From assembly GCA_947561715.1 (NCBI GenBank), contig OX387201.1:9810001-9874000 (forward strand): 64,000 nucleotides of DNA, given 5' to 3'. Shown here one piece after another: positions 48,281-61,058 of this stretch (within the stretch, counting starts at the first letter, position 1; each line of letters begins with the position of its first letter). The position numbers were made by a program, and so were the translations under genes. The notes beneath the pieces are model-generated. The model was given only the letters and a program-made list of their open reading frames with translations, ran no database searches and had not been told where the DNA came from. The stretch comes from Ascidia mentula. Its lineage: Eukaryota; Chordata; Ascidiacea; Phlebobranchia; Ascidiidae.

Positions 48281-50104
48281 TCTTGTGTCAACAAAATCAT
48301 GGTTCAAAAATCAAAAATACAAATAGGAAACATTATACAGTTGTTGCTTCGAATAAAACAAGTGGAAGGGCAACATTTCCTGCAGCAACAAACAATAAGA
48401 AAGTAAAATTACATTCGTTGAAAATTCAGCGCATTTTTTTCTGTTTCTAAACTAAACGTTAATGTCACGCAGTGAGCCGCATAACTCTTTTTTTTTCTTG
48501 TCTGCACATTCCTTTCTAGTGATTGATTTAAATAAAAACTTGATCTACTCTAGCATTCTTGTTTTTTTCGCTTTATCAGGTGTAAACTAGTGGTACACTT
48601 TGCTTCGTCTTTATGTAAATTTCCTCTTTAGATTTCATTCCCATATCTGTGTTTGCTCTGAAGCACACAAACAACACTGAACTTAAATTTCATGGTTTCC
48701 TTGTTTTTGTAACGTTATAAAATCTAACTCTTCAACAATACCCACGTCACTAGCAATTGCCTTCCGTTCCAACAACGTCCCACAACTACCCGCGAAGGGC
48801 TAATTCGTGCCCTGTGGGAGCGCTCTTTAGAGCATTCAGGCATGCCCACAAAAACGCCTTGAGCACTTCACGCAAAACCAGCAGGAAAACAAACGACTCG
48901 GCCTTAGTTGATTGTTCGGCGGACCCAGGAAACAATGCCTCGCAAGTGGGTTGGGGTTCTTGATTGATGTGGTCGTCCAGCGAATTTTCACAAGAGCCTC
49001 TTGCCCTTGTTGCCGATGTTTCCAATCTTCCGGAGCTAATTATTTGCTCTCCACGTCAATTTCGGCTCAGTTCGCAAAACCACTTGGTAGTGGGAAATTT
49101 TTTGAAGGAAACTTCGAGAACAAGGTTGGAGCTGGACGTTGTATCGGATGGTCAGTCGTTTGATCATGGACACTTCACTGCCTCAAGATTTTTGCGATCA
49201 TTGTTGGTGGATCAAATTGTTTTTCAAAACACTTTCGCCGTTGATTTTTTTCAGTTGTTTATTCTGAGATACGTTTTTTTTTCTGTTTGATTTACATTTA
49301 TTGGTCCATTTATTCTCAGAGCGACTATTTCATTCATGATTTTTTACTTTTTATCTGAACTTGTTGTACGAGGTTTTGTTTTTAAATTTGAAATAAACAT
49401 GAGTTTGTATTAAATTATTACGCACCTGTGTTCTTAAATACGGCATGTTAACTTCATAACAAATTATCCAACTACACAAAGTTTTTATCCTGCCTGCGCC
49501 AAAATCGAAATACCAACAGCAAATAATCGGCAGATTCCGGACCAAATCTGAATATTTATTGACGTCATAATAAGCATAATCGTTGTAAATCACAACGTTT
49601 GTATTTTTCTTGTAGCGACACAAATCTATTGTAATGACTTTTTTTGTGGGGTAATTTCGTTTGTGTTTGCCTGATACAATCTGATTTCCGTGTGTAAATT
49701 CCAACCCAATTGTGAAATTGCAAGCACCACTGTTTAAGTTTAATTTAAACATATTCAAATTATGATTCGAGGTTATTATTCGAAAACGGAGTCCTTATTC
49801 GCATTTGGCCGAATATTGAAATGTACATACAGTAATATTCTGCCGTATCGGATTAATAAAATTCCCTCCGATTCCTCCCTCCAATGCAAACATTTATCTT
49901 AAATCACGTTTTATTACGTCACAGTTTGCAACCACATATACTTTGTATTTTATTTGTTTCCTTAAACGCGCACAGACTACAGAAATTCATATTTAATTTT
50001 TATAGCAAACAAAAAAGTTACACAAATATGCGTTATATTTACACGTTGACGTTTTGGCGTATTTTTTAAAAGTGCATTCATATTTTACTACATCAGAGTC
50101 ACAA
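48281..50104. other. intergenic between receptor copies 1 and 2
   Basis: Contains the copy 1 promoter and copy 2 3' UTR (minus-strand AATAAA at 49915-49910). A GC-richer patch at about 48760-49170 has overlapping open frames on both strands but no recognisable domain or splice support. Confidence 0.4.
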
Positions 50105-53100
50105 TCACGGTACATCGATATACTGTTTGTTGTTGTAATTGTTCATGTAGCTTTCGTCGTCTGATTCGTCGCTTGAAATGCTTATCGAAGTTAGAGAAAC
50201 AGCGTCGATCTGATCGAGATGGGGTGGCTTCAAATTTGTGGTGGAAAGCGTCACTACTCGGTCAACTTTCATAAACGGCCTATAAAGAAAAAGGTGTTGT
50301 TTTTTTTCAGTTTTTGCCACTTAATTGTCCACGTTGTATTATCCACATTTTTACATCCTGATGAAGGCTGCTGCATGTTGGCCTAAACGTTGATATAATA
50401 ATTTTTTTGCCAGAAGAGTCGTATTGCAGAAACAAAACAGTAGTAATTCATAAAAAGATTATGCAATTGAAATCCGTATTTTCTATCAAAGCACAAATAC
50501 GCCAATAAAAAAAACATTATTAAATATTAAAAATTATTAAATAAAATAAAAAATATAAACGTGTTATCCATGGCGTCAATACGTCTGAGTCATTTTATTC
50601 CTCTTACTTTTGGCTGATCATCCACAGTGTAAATATACCGGCAGTAATTCCCAGAGCCACACCAAGTCCGATCATTGCTTGCTTCCAGGGTCCTTTTTTC
50701 TGCTCCTCGGCCTTCTGCATTTCAGCCTCAGACATTTCGCCTGTTTTAGATTCAAAATGAATTTTTTTTCACCACACCCAGGCTATATCCTGTTCACGAC
50801 ACCTGTTTAGGTTTTCTACTGGCAAAATAGGTCGAGCGTCATTAACAGTGAGCTCTCTACCGCCACCATACAAATCTATTAAAATTTGAAATAATGTTTA
50901 AAAAATAATGTTTTAATGAAACACACGTTAACGTAGATTATTACACAGCTTTACATGAAATATATGGTCATGAGATACGACCTCGACCTAAAAAAAAGTG
51001 AAAGTAGTAAATACACTAACTAATGCATTCAGGCATTTCGTCGCTCCAAGAACCGTCATCACCGCACGTTAGGTTCAATTTTCCACTTATTTCGAAACCG
51101 TTTTCGCACGAAAATTGAACGGTGTATCCTGCTCCGAATCGCTCATCTTTCGCAATGTGGGGAATGCCTGGATTTTTGCAACCGGTTTCTGCAATGAAAA
51201 AACAATTGTTTTCTCCATAATTTGGGAATAAAGATTAATATCTTGCCAATTTCGCAATCGACGCCTTCGAAAAACGGTCGACAAGCGCAAATGTATTCGG
51301 TTTCGTTGTGAACTGAGCAGGTCCCGCCATTCTTGCAGGGTTTGGATGTACAAGGAGTTTTGACTGCAGTCGATCCCAGTTTACCACCTTCCGTGTTGTC
51401 AGAAACTCCGTCTCCACCTTATTCAAACCAATACACGAAGTTTCTGGGTTACTGTAGTCTAAAACGGGATCTATCAAGTGGACAGAATCTAGCCCTTGAT
51501 GTGGCACTGTCTTAAAACCCACGACAGCAATTAGCCGATAGGAAATGTTTGAAACAAAGTGTTTCTGTTTACCTTCAGTTGGTTTATTTTTTAAAATAGT
51601 GAAAAATCGATTTTGCCTACATAGGCATCAACAGTTTCTGCAACAAGAAACACTTTGTTTCAAACATTTACTATAGTCTATTGTGAATGTCGTTTTTACG
51701 TTTTTGTTCTTATTTGTGGGAAGACTGTGGTCGCATTTAAAATGTCACCTTTACCAAATATTACGTACATACAATATAAACTTACAAAGCGTGTAAATGA
51801 ATTAAATATAGAAGGTTAGTTAACCAGGTTACTACGATTTTTACATACGGTTGGCCCAAGTAAAGGAACCCGCTATCACCTATTTCGCAGTTATCGCCTT
51901 CGAATCCTTCAGGGCATTGGCAAACGTATCTGGCTGGTTCTGGTTCGAAGCAGGTCCCACCGTTTTGACAAGGTTCCGATCTGCATTCGCCAATGTCCGT
52001 TTCGCATTGCTCACCCGTGTAGCTTAAAAAGTAAAACAGATTATGTGAGTATTTGAAAAGTAAACATTATAGGGGAGATCTATTGAGGAAATGCACAAAC
52101 AGTATAATGTTTAAATTAGTGAAAAAAATTTGCATTTTTTATGAAATGAAAGCAGAAACTACGTATAAGCTATACGATTGAGACAATTCCAATAGATTTT
52201 TTATCATCATGAAAATATAAGAGTTGTTTTTCAATGCTTCCGAAGCTTACCCTTCTTGACATTCACAGAGGGGCAGGGTTCCCGCATCGTTGGTCACACA
52301 CAGTCCGTAAATACATGGGTTCGGCTGACAAGGATCGTAATCCGGCGTTACTGCAAGGGGTAAGCTTGTGAAAATACTTTTTTTTAGTTGTCACTGCTTG
52401 ACATACAATATTAATAGTACTAGTTTTTTTCCCGATTGACAACACCGCTCTAGCCTTTATGTACCCTGGTCAATTGAATAGAAAAACACGATTGATATTC
52501 AAGCCGAAGACAAACCGGGTTTAAATTTCAGTGTGTTGTTAAAATAAAGGAAAAACATTGCTGAGCAATATCTTTACATACACAGATTCTGCTTGCAACT
52601 TTGTACTTAACTAACCTCTAACCAACTTTCTTTCAAACTTGCCGAAGAGGCAAACAAGGTGTTCTTACCTTGATATGTTGCCACGAAACCTCTGAAGTTT
52701 GCCGAACTGTCGCTGTGGAAATGTATGTCAAGAGTTCCCACCCCCGCATACTCCTCCACGGGAGTGTGATACCTGCCACAAACACGTATAGGGGAATACA
52801 AGTGGCTGTAAATGGTGGTAATGGACTTACCCGCAAAACAGCTTGGAGCCGATGGAAGAAATTGTGACGTTGACGTAATCGAAGTCGCATGTTACGTTGG
52901 AATCTCTCGCCCCTATTTCAACCTCCATATCCCAAAACTTAACCTGAAAGGCAAAAACGACGGTTTCTTTGTGTTTTCTTGGGCATTATTAAAAACCGCA
53001 AAACACAAGGAGTTCTCACATATCTAAGTCAAGATTTACAATTTTACCTGCACAAGGCTTTTCTCGTCCCCATCCCTCCACCAAAAGCAGTCTTTATACG

Positions 53101-53625
53101 GCGGGTAAGTTCCGTTCGGATTGTCATCACTTGGGTACCCTGGGGTAATAATTTGACCCTGTTCATCTGTAAGTTCACCCCCGCAGGGTTCGTTTTGCGC
53201 TGGATGACCCGTGTCATAATTTCCGCCAGTGTTGTTTCCATAGTTATAACCGGAGTAATTTCCATAATAACCGGAGTAATTTCCATAGTAACCGGGGTAG
53301 TTACCATTACCATAGTAATTACTATTGTTCCCACCATAGTTTCCGTAATAATTTCCATACATGCCTTGGTAGTTACCGTAGTCGTAGTTTGGAGCTTCAT
53401 TGTTTTCTTCCTGACCTGTAAATTAGCAATGTATGCATTTAACCGAAATAATTTAGGTTGCTTTTGATGTTACTGGGTCTTGTTTTTACAATTTTGCGAT
53501 AACTCAGTGTATAAACAAGTACTATAAAAAACAAACATTCAAAACATTTGCGTATCACCTCTCGTCATTGTTGCCAAGGCGACACCCAAAAGAAACAAAG
53601 CAGTTGACACTTTTCCATTTGACAT
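50105..53625 (-). CDS. CUB-EGF-sushi transmembrane receptor, copy 2, with Tyr/Gly/Asn-repeat segment
   Basis: Exons: 53559-53625, 53048-53415, 52831-52943, 52669-52772, 52251-52350, 51880-52022, 51247-51363, 51021-51188, 50608-50740, 50105-50279; phases match copy 1 exon by exon. Signal peptide ([17 protein letters not shown]). Exon 2 is 204 nt longer than in copy 1 and begins with a segment rich in YGN, YYGN and YSGY repeats before the CUB domain ([18 protein letters not shown]). Three EGF-like domains follow, then sushi ([10 protein letters not shown]...[10 protein letters not shown]) and a TM helix ([20 protein letters not shown]). The tail of 58 residues has [16 protein letters not shown] and a final QYIDVP; YMNN fits the YxN consensus for Grb2-type SH2 binding if phosphorylated. 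The donor of exon 7 is GC (GGCAAGA) instead of GT. Confidence 0.85.
51543..51669. repeat. 24-bp inverted repeat in intron 6 of receptor copy 2
   Basis: Arms 51543-51566 and 51646-51669 are exact reverse complements (AAATGTTTGAAACAAAGTG and its continuation) around a 79-nt spacer. Looks like a small fold-back or MITE-like insertion. Confidence 0.75.
53215..53399 (-). repeat. coding minisatellite-like Tyr/Gly/Asn repeat
   Basis: Within exon 2 of receptor copy 2 the DNA repeats a short module specifying YYGNYSG-type units, with the clearest tandem pair around 53240-53310. It encodes a low-complexity extracellular linker absent from the two sister genes. Confidence 0.7.
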
Positions 53626-54465
53626 CTTCGCTATACCGCACACTGTGTGAACTCAACAGGCAAAATGATGGCACGAAACCAGCGAATCATCGGAAATCGA
53701 CATTTTATCCAAAAGTGCCTGAGCGCTAGACTTATAATACAACAGAGTACCAGCTGGACAATGGCGATTAAGTGGACGCCGTTGTTTTCGTCCTTGCCTT
53801 CTTGCTACAAAAGTCGAGGGCAGCAAAGTAACATTGGTTGCAGTTAATCTTCTCTTGCTCTCCTTGGCACAAGAACACTTAATCTCGTTTCCGAAACAAT
53901 GGAAAAGGGTTTCGAGGACACTGGCAGCCAAACTTGGAGCATCGTAGCTGGTCCTCACGAACGCTTGACACAAACTCCCACCAATTACAGCCGTCCAACT
54001 CGTTCCAACGCCCCGTTGTTGTGACATCTAAGCGACCACAACAACAATAATAACATACCAATAGTTGCACACTTTGGAAACTTCCTGGAGTGATGAAGAG
54101 TAAACAAAAGCGCGTCCAGTCGTAGTTATTTTATTGAGGTCATAAGGTATTTGAAAAGCTTGTTTTTGACTTGTTTGAAATCAAAGATACCAACATAAAA
54201 TACATGTTTTGAATTTGGGGGCGTATATGTTCTGGGACTGGTTTTGAAAAAGGTCTCGGATATTAGATGAAAACAAATGTAAACGTGAACATTTAAGTGT
54301 TGGGAAATGAGCAAACATTGAAAAGAATCTTCACTGTACAGTATTCTATATATTTAGATGCAAAGACAATTTCAAAACTGAACATCTCGCAAATCGAATA
54401 AAAAACTACTTGAGTCGAAATAAACGGGACGCGAGTGAGAATATAAACAAATAGATCGTAAAATG
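53626..54465. other. intergenic between receptor copies 2 and 3
   Basis: Contains the copy 2 promoter and copy 3 3' UTR (minus-strand AATAAA at 54135-54130). An open frame of 124 aa on the minus strand has no recognisable features. Nothing else seen. Confidence 0.4.
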
Positions 54466-57400
54466 TCAAGGGATGTTTCCGCGGTAAGTTCTTTGTGGAT
54501 TTTCTTCTCTAAACACCTCGTCGCTTATGTAACTCAGATCCGACTTGCTTCGTAAGCTGAAGGTGGAGCGTAGATTTAGTTCGGCTCCATCAAGCTTCAT
54601 CCAAGGCCTTGGATGTTCAAAATACGCATCATATTGTGGGCACGGTTACGTAGCATCGAGCATTTGGTTGATCAGATTTATAAACATTTTTTTGTGTTAA
54701 CTAATACATTTCCAACAATTTAATTTTTTCTCTTAAAATTCAAAACAAGAATATCCCACCCTTTGTAAACCATCCACAGTGTAAATATGACCAACTTGAC
54801 CGCTAGCGCCACCCCGAGGCCAATCATGACTCCTAGCCACGTTGAAACTCCTTCTTCTTCGGTAGAAGTGGTGTTACCTGATTCGCACAAAATTCAATAT
54901 TTTATAAACTAAGTGCTAGACTTATGGCATTTTGTTTCTGTTGCTGTAAGTCAAGGGCTGGATATAAATATATTGCACTCGTTTTTTCTGCATTGCGATA
55001 CGGAATCAATCGATAGTGATTGCATCAGACGCAAAACCAATGTTGTATTAACGATTTGTTTTGTAAATATGTGATGAGCCAAATATAAACGCTGATGTAC
55101 GCGCTTATCTAATCATAAATCCTATAATTATCGCCGATTTTTAGTCGGCTTACTTAAATTTAAAATATAAAAATTAAATAACAAAATTTGTACGAGTTTA
55201 TCAAATAAAATGTTGTTTTTATTTGGCTTATCTGGACATTTTGTTCCTACTTATGCACTCTGGCATGGCGTGGGACCAGGTGCCATCCTCGAAGCAAGTC
55301 AAGTTCACTGGGCCGGTGAGGGTGAATCCTTCAACGCAAGAGAACTCGACGATCGAACCTTCCTCAAAACGTTTATCCTCGGTAACGTAGGGAATTCCAG
55401 GGTTTCCACAGCCGGCCTCTGTCGACGTAAACACAGTAAATATATAAGAGCAGTAAGATGATTTCATGAAAAGCTTCATATTTATATGTCCCATTCGTTG
55501 CGGGGAAAAGACGAAGTTTAACTCAGAATTGAGCAAAGCTGTGGAATTAAAGAACACTTCTATCATCCGTTTAGCAGAGGGTGTTTTTCTGCCCACACAA
55601 TTAAAAAATGTCAAGAATGTCTCCCGTTGATCGATGTAGATAAGTAGATATGGATTAATATTTTTAGGATTTTCAGAAAAAGTAACGTATATTAGGAACA
55701 CAACTCACGGGTTTTCTCATAATTCTGAGTATAAAGAGACTGGCCCATATTGTTATTAACACTGTCATGTCAGTCAAACTGATGATGACATAAGTTTTTG
55801 GCGAAACGTCTTATTTTAACATGACAGTGTTAATAACAATATGGGCCAGTAACGTATATTGTTTCTATGATTGGGGGCGTTTGGCAACAACCTCCGCTAT
55901 GTAATAGGTGTGTTGTACAGCGAGGTTCAGGTCGAAATTCAGCATTGATGCATGGAGGTAGAAGATTGAAGTGTACAGAAATCAAGCAGCCTATACATTC
56001 AAGCAAAGACAAAATCGTGGCTTGCAAGAATGCCTTTCGAGTTTTATTTTTTGGTCATTTCGATTCGGATATCTCAACTTAATTAAACAATTAAAAAAAT
56101 TAAAAAACAATTGTACATAATATAATCTGAATCAAACAGAAAAGAGCCTTAAACTTGCATTTTATTATTTATTGTTGGTCAGCTTTGTCTTTTGAAATCG
56201 AATGTCTTACAAACAAAATGTTATATCGCAGAATACAGATTTCTGCATTCTCCTAGACTTCGTTGGAACGATAATGTTACATGTCATACCACAAAGAACT
56301 AATAGCAAAAATAACTGGAAGCAATGGGCATCTAGGCCTACTCGAATGCATTTTGAATGAAAAAACAGCGTCTATACTAGCACAAGCATGCTTAAGGAAA
56401 TTCGAAGATTGTCCAGTGCGGCCTTGCTAAAAAAATTAGTTGCTTAGTATTTTATAACTGATTTGAGAGCCAAATAACTGCAAGCATTTGGTCGTGAAAC
56501 CAGCAACTGTGCTCGCGCAAGCATGGACACAGTGAAAAGGCAAAGTTTGGCAAGCCAGAAAAGCAGCAGCCGCGAGCCTTTCTATAAACACCTCTTTGGC
56601 ACAATTCGTCCCGCCAATCTTTGGTGCAAGCACATCGAAAGCCGTCAAAATCAGAAGGATAATCCTCATCACTTTCCTCCTCATTGGGAAGATTTTCGCA
56701 ACTTCCACCGTTGAGACAAGGCGAGGAGAGACACGGCGGGAGATCGCCTTACATTGTAAATAATAGCAACATGGTACCTCACAAAGCCACTTAATTTATC
56801 TTTTTTAGGATTTTTAGAGTTGTCGAAGTTTGTATAGCATTCTAATCAGAGCTAAAATACATTTTGCGTGATTTTTCGGCAAGTTTTTCTAGATCAAAAT
56901 TCAAGATTTTTTACAACAAAAATTAAAGTTATACACTATCTAAGAAACTTTCGTTTCTTTTCGTTTATATATTTAAAATAAGGTGGTAATCATCAGGGCC
57001 ACTTGCAACAGAATGGGAAATGATTCCCGAATTAATTCACAAAAAAATAAAGTTTGCAATATGGCTATGTTTAGGGAGTGTTTAGTTGTGCGTTAAATGT
57101 ATAGTTGTGCGTTATATTTATAGGAACATGGCCCAGTGAGCAGCTTAAAACTTATATCATAAACAAAAAACATTCTACCGATTTCGCAATTGAATCCCTT
57201 GTAGTGTTCAGCACACTCGCAAGAATATGAAAACTCTTCTTCATTCATATTACAGGTGGCGCCATTTTGACACGGCGAACTTTGACAAGGAGAATCAAGC
57301 TCTAAAGAAACACAAAAAATCCTACATAAATGTTTGCAAGCATTTAGTCCGGCCATCACATTGGCATAAACGCTAAACTGGGCAAATATTAAATCATTTT

Positions 57401-60400
57401 TAAAAACGTTGAATGCATTTTTTTCCCACATGACTGACAGTTTACTTTCACACAAACCTATTTCGCAGTCGTCTCCGTCCCAACGTATTGGACATTGACA
57501 ATGGTATTTGTTGATTTCGGGTTCTGAGCAAGTTCCTCCATTCTGACATGGTTCCGATTCACATTCTCGTATGTCCGCTTCACACCACTCTCCCGTTACG
57601 CTTCAACAACAAACGCACAATTTCCATGCTTTGTGTAAGCAGGGTATAGATGTAACCATGACGACAAGGAACTGAAACCTTGTTGAAAATCTTTAAGGCT
57701 CGCTTGGGAAGTTTTGCAAAATGAGTCACACAGCCCGACTTGCGTCATCTGTACTGCGCGTCAGATACTTCAGTATCTGATTTATTTGGTTAAGAGGGCA
57801 ATAGGATTGCTAAAATGTCGTTTCTAGCCAAACAGATCTGATTTGTTTTGGACAAGAACATCCAAAGTTAAATTTAGATATAAATTATGCTACATAGTTT
57901 CAAACATTCAATACAATGATAAGCAATGTGGAGCCAATAATATGAATTTGTGTATAAGCTGCAGACAGATGGCCACTGTTTCGACCTAAAAGGGCCATCT
58001 GTCTGCAGCTTATACACAAATTCAATACAATGATTTATGCCAACTAGTTTCGAAGATGCTTTTGAACAGACAACGAAACATAGTTGGTTTAAGTTCAAGG
58101 AATGACCTAAATTTTTTCAGAGCTTTGGTATTGGTGTATATGGTTTACACATGTAATATTTTCCTCAAGCTTGTTCTGATTAAATTGCAATTTGAAACCG
58201 ATTTTCAACAAATTTGTCATCATATGCCAGCTCTTACCCTGGATCGCAAATGCATTTTGGTCGGACGCGATCCTCCGACCTTCCACACTCCCCGCTTGTG
58301 CACGGGTTCGGTTCGCATGGATTGTATCCTGGTGTTACTGCATGAGTATAAATAATATTGAAATTATTGAAGTGGTTTGCCAGCTTACCTACTGTAGAAA
58401 TATGGCAATTATTTAAGAAAGAAGAATAATTTCCTGCCTGAATCGAAATTGTCATTTAATTCAGGACCCAGCAACTGCGCGGGCAAAGGTTTTGTCTTCG
58501 AGGGAAAGCTCGTTTATCATAAGGTGTGAATTATGTTGAGTGGTCAATTAATCCGCCTTGAATAAGATTTGGAGTACCCCCGCGCGTAATCCGCCCCTCG
58601 GTAGAACGACCCTCGAGCCAGGTTCGTGTGAGCCCGTTACCAGAATGCTGTTTCGCTACAATTGCTCACCACTACCTACTTTTGTAGGAGAGCTGGAATC
58701 CACGGTAGTTCACCGACTGGTCGCTGAAGAAATGGATTTTTAAAGATCCGAAACCGACAATGGTATCCGGAGGTAACGAGAACCTACAGGACAAAACATA
58801 TTTTCAAAGCAAAACAATTTCTCACTAATTTTTTTTACACAATAACATTATCGTTTAAAAACAGTTCAACAAAATAACAGTTCAACAAAATTAAACATTT
58901 AAATTGTCATTTTGTCACTTTCGTTGAAACTATTGTCAAAACCATAATCACGTTGGTCGCAGGAAATTTTTTTGTGTTGTGATGCTCTGAGAAGATAGTT
59001 TGATATGATACACAAGGACACCTTTCCTATGAATAGTCCCTTTAGTCATACACTTGAGTAAGGTTTTCACTCAAAATGGCGACCATCCTTAATTCGAAAA
59101 ACACACCTCTTCAGAGAACAAGTAGCGGTCGAGCTCAAAAATAGACTAAAGAACCATCGGCAAGAAGCTTTATCGATTTTTGTCACAAAACTTTCGGTTG
59201 CGCAGCGGACGCATTTGAAGGATCTTGAACAATTTACAGACACTTGTGACTGAAAGCCGGATGGCTTCTGGTTACTTCTTCTGAAATCTGTTATTATTTA
59301 TCTCGGGCGGATTGGCAATCCATCTTGCAAAGAGCCTGTCTGTTTCAAACATTAGGCCAACTTTACACTAAGTTGTAGCATGGTATTTTCAACAAAGCAT
59401 ATACTAATCATTCAGAATACCTTGAGGTGTTATGTTATGCGGTTATATTTTTAGCGTCATTATCAGAGCAAACGTTTAGTGCCATTGCATTTATTTTCGT
59501 GTCTAAACTTGTAGCTGTGTTAACCAATGGAAACCCTGTAAGTAAGGAAGATACCCTTTTTGTGGAGTTTGGTATAAATGTTATAGGAGAAATTTTTCGC
59601 ATGTTTATGGAACAAAGCAATTGTAATATTTACCCGCAATATTTCCTGGCCGACAGTAAAGATATCGATATATTGATGAAATCATAATCGCAGGTGATGT
59701 TGGAGTTTTCTGCTCCGATTTCAATGACCAAGTCCCAAAACTTTACCTGGCAAGTAAATAACGTCAAAACCACGGTCAAAGTTGTGTTGAAACAAAGTTG
59801 TCAGAAACACCTGTTGACTTTGACTTGGGTTTTAAGAAGTTTTGTTAAATGTGATAAAAACTAAACGTTGAAAAGGAGATTGTTTTGTTTCAATCGATTC
59901 CACGAATTCAGTGAAAACAAAACACTGCAGATACCAATGACATTCTTGAAACACAAACCCTCCTTTTTTTTATCACACAAAATTAAACTAAATGAGAACA
60001 TTTACAATAAACAAGGCAATTTTTCTAACATGTTCTGGAATGTGGATCGCAAACAACATGTACTACAGTTAATTTCGCTATAGTACACGATGTTGTGTTC
60101 AAATATTAACATGAACATCTGGGATCCTTTAAAACCTATAGGCTATAGTTGGAAATTTAAACTGAATTCACTTTGCCGAAATCTAACAAGATCTACTTTA
60201 TTCATGAACTCAAAATCCGTACAAACCTCCGGCAAGTTCCACTCATCAGGCCTATGTAAATGTGTGGAAATAACTGTTTGTGTCTTACCACGATCAGTGT
60301 GTCTTCGTCTCCGTCGTAAAACCACTCACAATCCGAGTTGGGAGGATATCTTCCCTGAGGGTTGCCCGGGCCTGGGTAGCCAGGATTTTTCAGCAGAGTA

Positions 60401-61058
60401 AACTCATCTGTTACAAGTTCGCCTCCACACGGACCCTCCGTTGTTTCGTCGAAAGAGTCGCTTGTAGTACCTTCATCTTGGGCTGCATTAATTGTTTAAA
60501 ATCAAAACCCATAAATTGTTTAAAATCAAAACGCGAAAGAAGAAAATGTATGTATTGATGGTGCGTAAAAACATTTACCAGTGGTGAAAAAATATCCCGG
60601 AGAAAATAAAATTAACTATGGTTGGAAGTGATGAAAAAACATACAGAACTGAAATGAATAAAATCCTATTAAAACGTTTACCAGAAAAGAAAATGTACTA
60701 ATAGAATCTTAAAGATTGTACGCAAAATTAACTTAAATATTTTACGCAATCCAAGTAAAAAATTGTTTGTTGAAAATGTCATCGTGTTAACAAAGAGTTT
60801 GTCAAAACTATGGAGCAACTCCTCATCTTAAAGTTTATAACTATAGGATTTAAATCCTAATAGTTTGCTTTATATTTGCAAGTCAAACCTATTGTGACAA
60901 CCAGAGATCGTATAACAAGTGTCAAAAAAACAAAAATATGAAAAAGTATTTATACTGAAAATATAAGTTTGCTTACCGTAGGAAAACCGTTGAAGTCCCA
61001 TATACGCGTGTAATATCAGCATCAATACAAAACGCATATTTTTTTCTTGGAGATTCAT
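54466..61058 (-). CDS. CUB-EGF-sushi transmembrane receptor, copy 3, with an extra EGF exon
   Basis: Exons: 60977-61058, 60289-60482, 59634-59746, 58680-58783, 58238-58337, 57458-57600, 57179-57301, 56592-56747, 55251-55418, 54760-54877, 54466-54607; all phases join. Signal peptide (MRFVLMLILHAYMG). An acidic spacer (DEGTTSDSFDETTEG) leads into CUB (CGGELVTDEFTLLKNPGYP, CDYDF). Four EGF-like domains; the fourth (exon 56592-56747, PCLSSPCLNGGSC...FRCACTKDWRDELC) has no counterpart in copies 1 and 2 and carries an acidic insert. Sushi domain (AGCGNPGIPY...GTWSHAMPEC), TM helix ([22 protein letters not shown]), tail starting GPWMKLD, which resembles KPFMKVD of copy 2. Type I surface receptor of unknown ligand. 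Copy 2 and copy 3 are closer to each other than to copy 1 in the TM and tail. Confidence 0.85.
55697..55850. repeat. fold-back element, copy 2
   Basis: Same family as the element at 2601-2784. Arms 55739-55770 and 55819-55850 form a 32-bp perfect inverted repeat, and 55697-55738 matches (inverted) the flank of copy 1. It carries CTGATGA at 55779-55785 and GAAAC at 55803-55807. It lies in intron 8 of receptor copy 3. Confidence 0.85.
57907..58034. repeat. 32-bp perfect inverted repeat flanked by 14-bp direct repeats
   Basis: Arms 57943-57974 and 57993-58024 with an 18-nt loop. The 14-mer TTCAATACAATGAT occurs at 57907-57920 and 58021-58034. It lies in intron 5 of receptor copy 3. The direct repeats may be a target-site duplication of an inserted fold-back element. 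Confidence 0.8.

Noticed and set aside
47924..48307. 127-aa minus-strand frame extending past exon 1 of receptor copy 1
   Set aside because: Only its first 19 codons form the signal-peptide exon; a GTAAGT donor follows and the remainder reads intron.
48786..49290. Open frames of 79-108 aa on both strands in a GC-richer patch
   Set aside because: No conserved domain, competing frames on both strands, no splice support.
50822..50883. Possible extra exon between sushi and TM exons of receptor copy 2 (starts NLYGGG)
   Set aside because: With its best donor it ends in phase 2, but the TM exon needs phase 1 and would hit a stop; copies 1 and 3 have no such exon.
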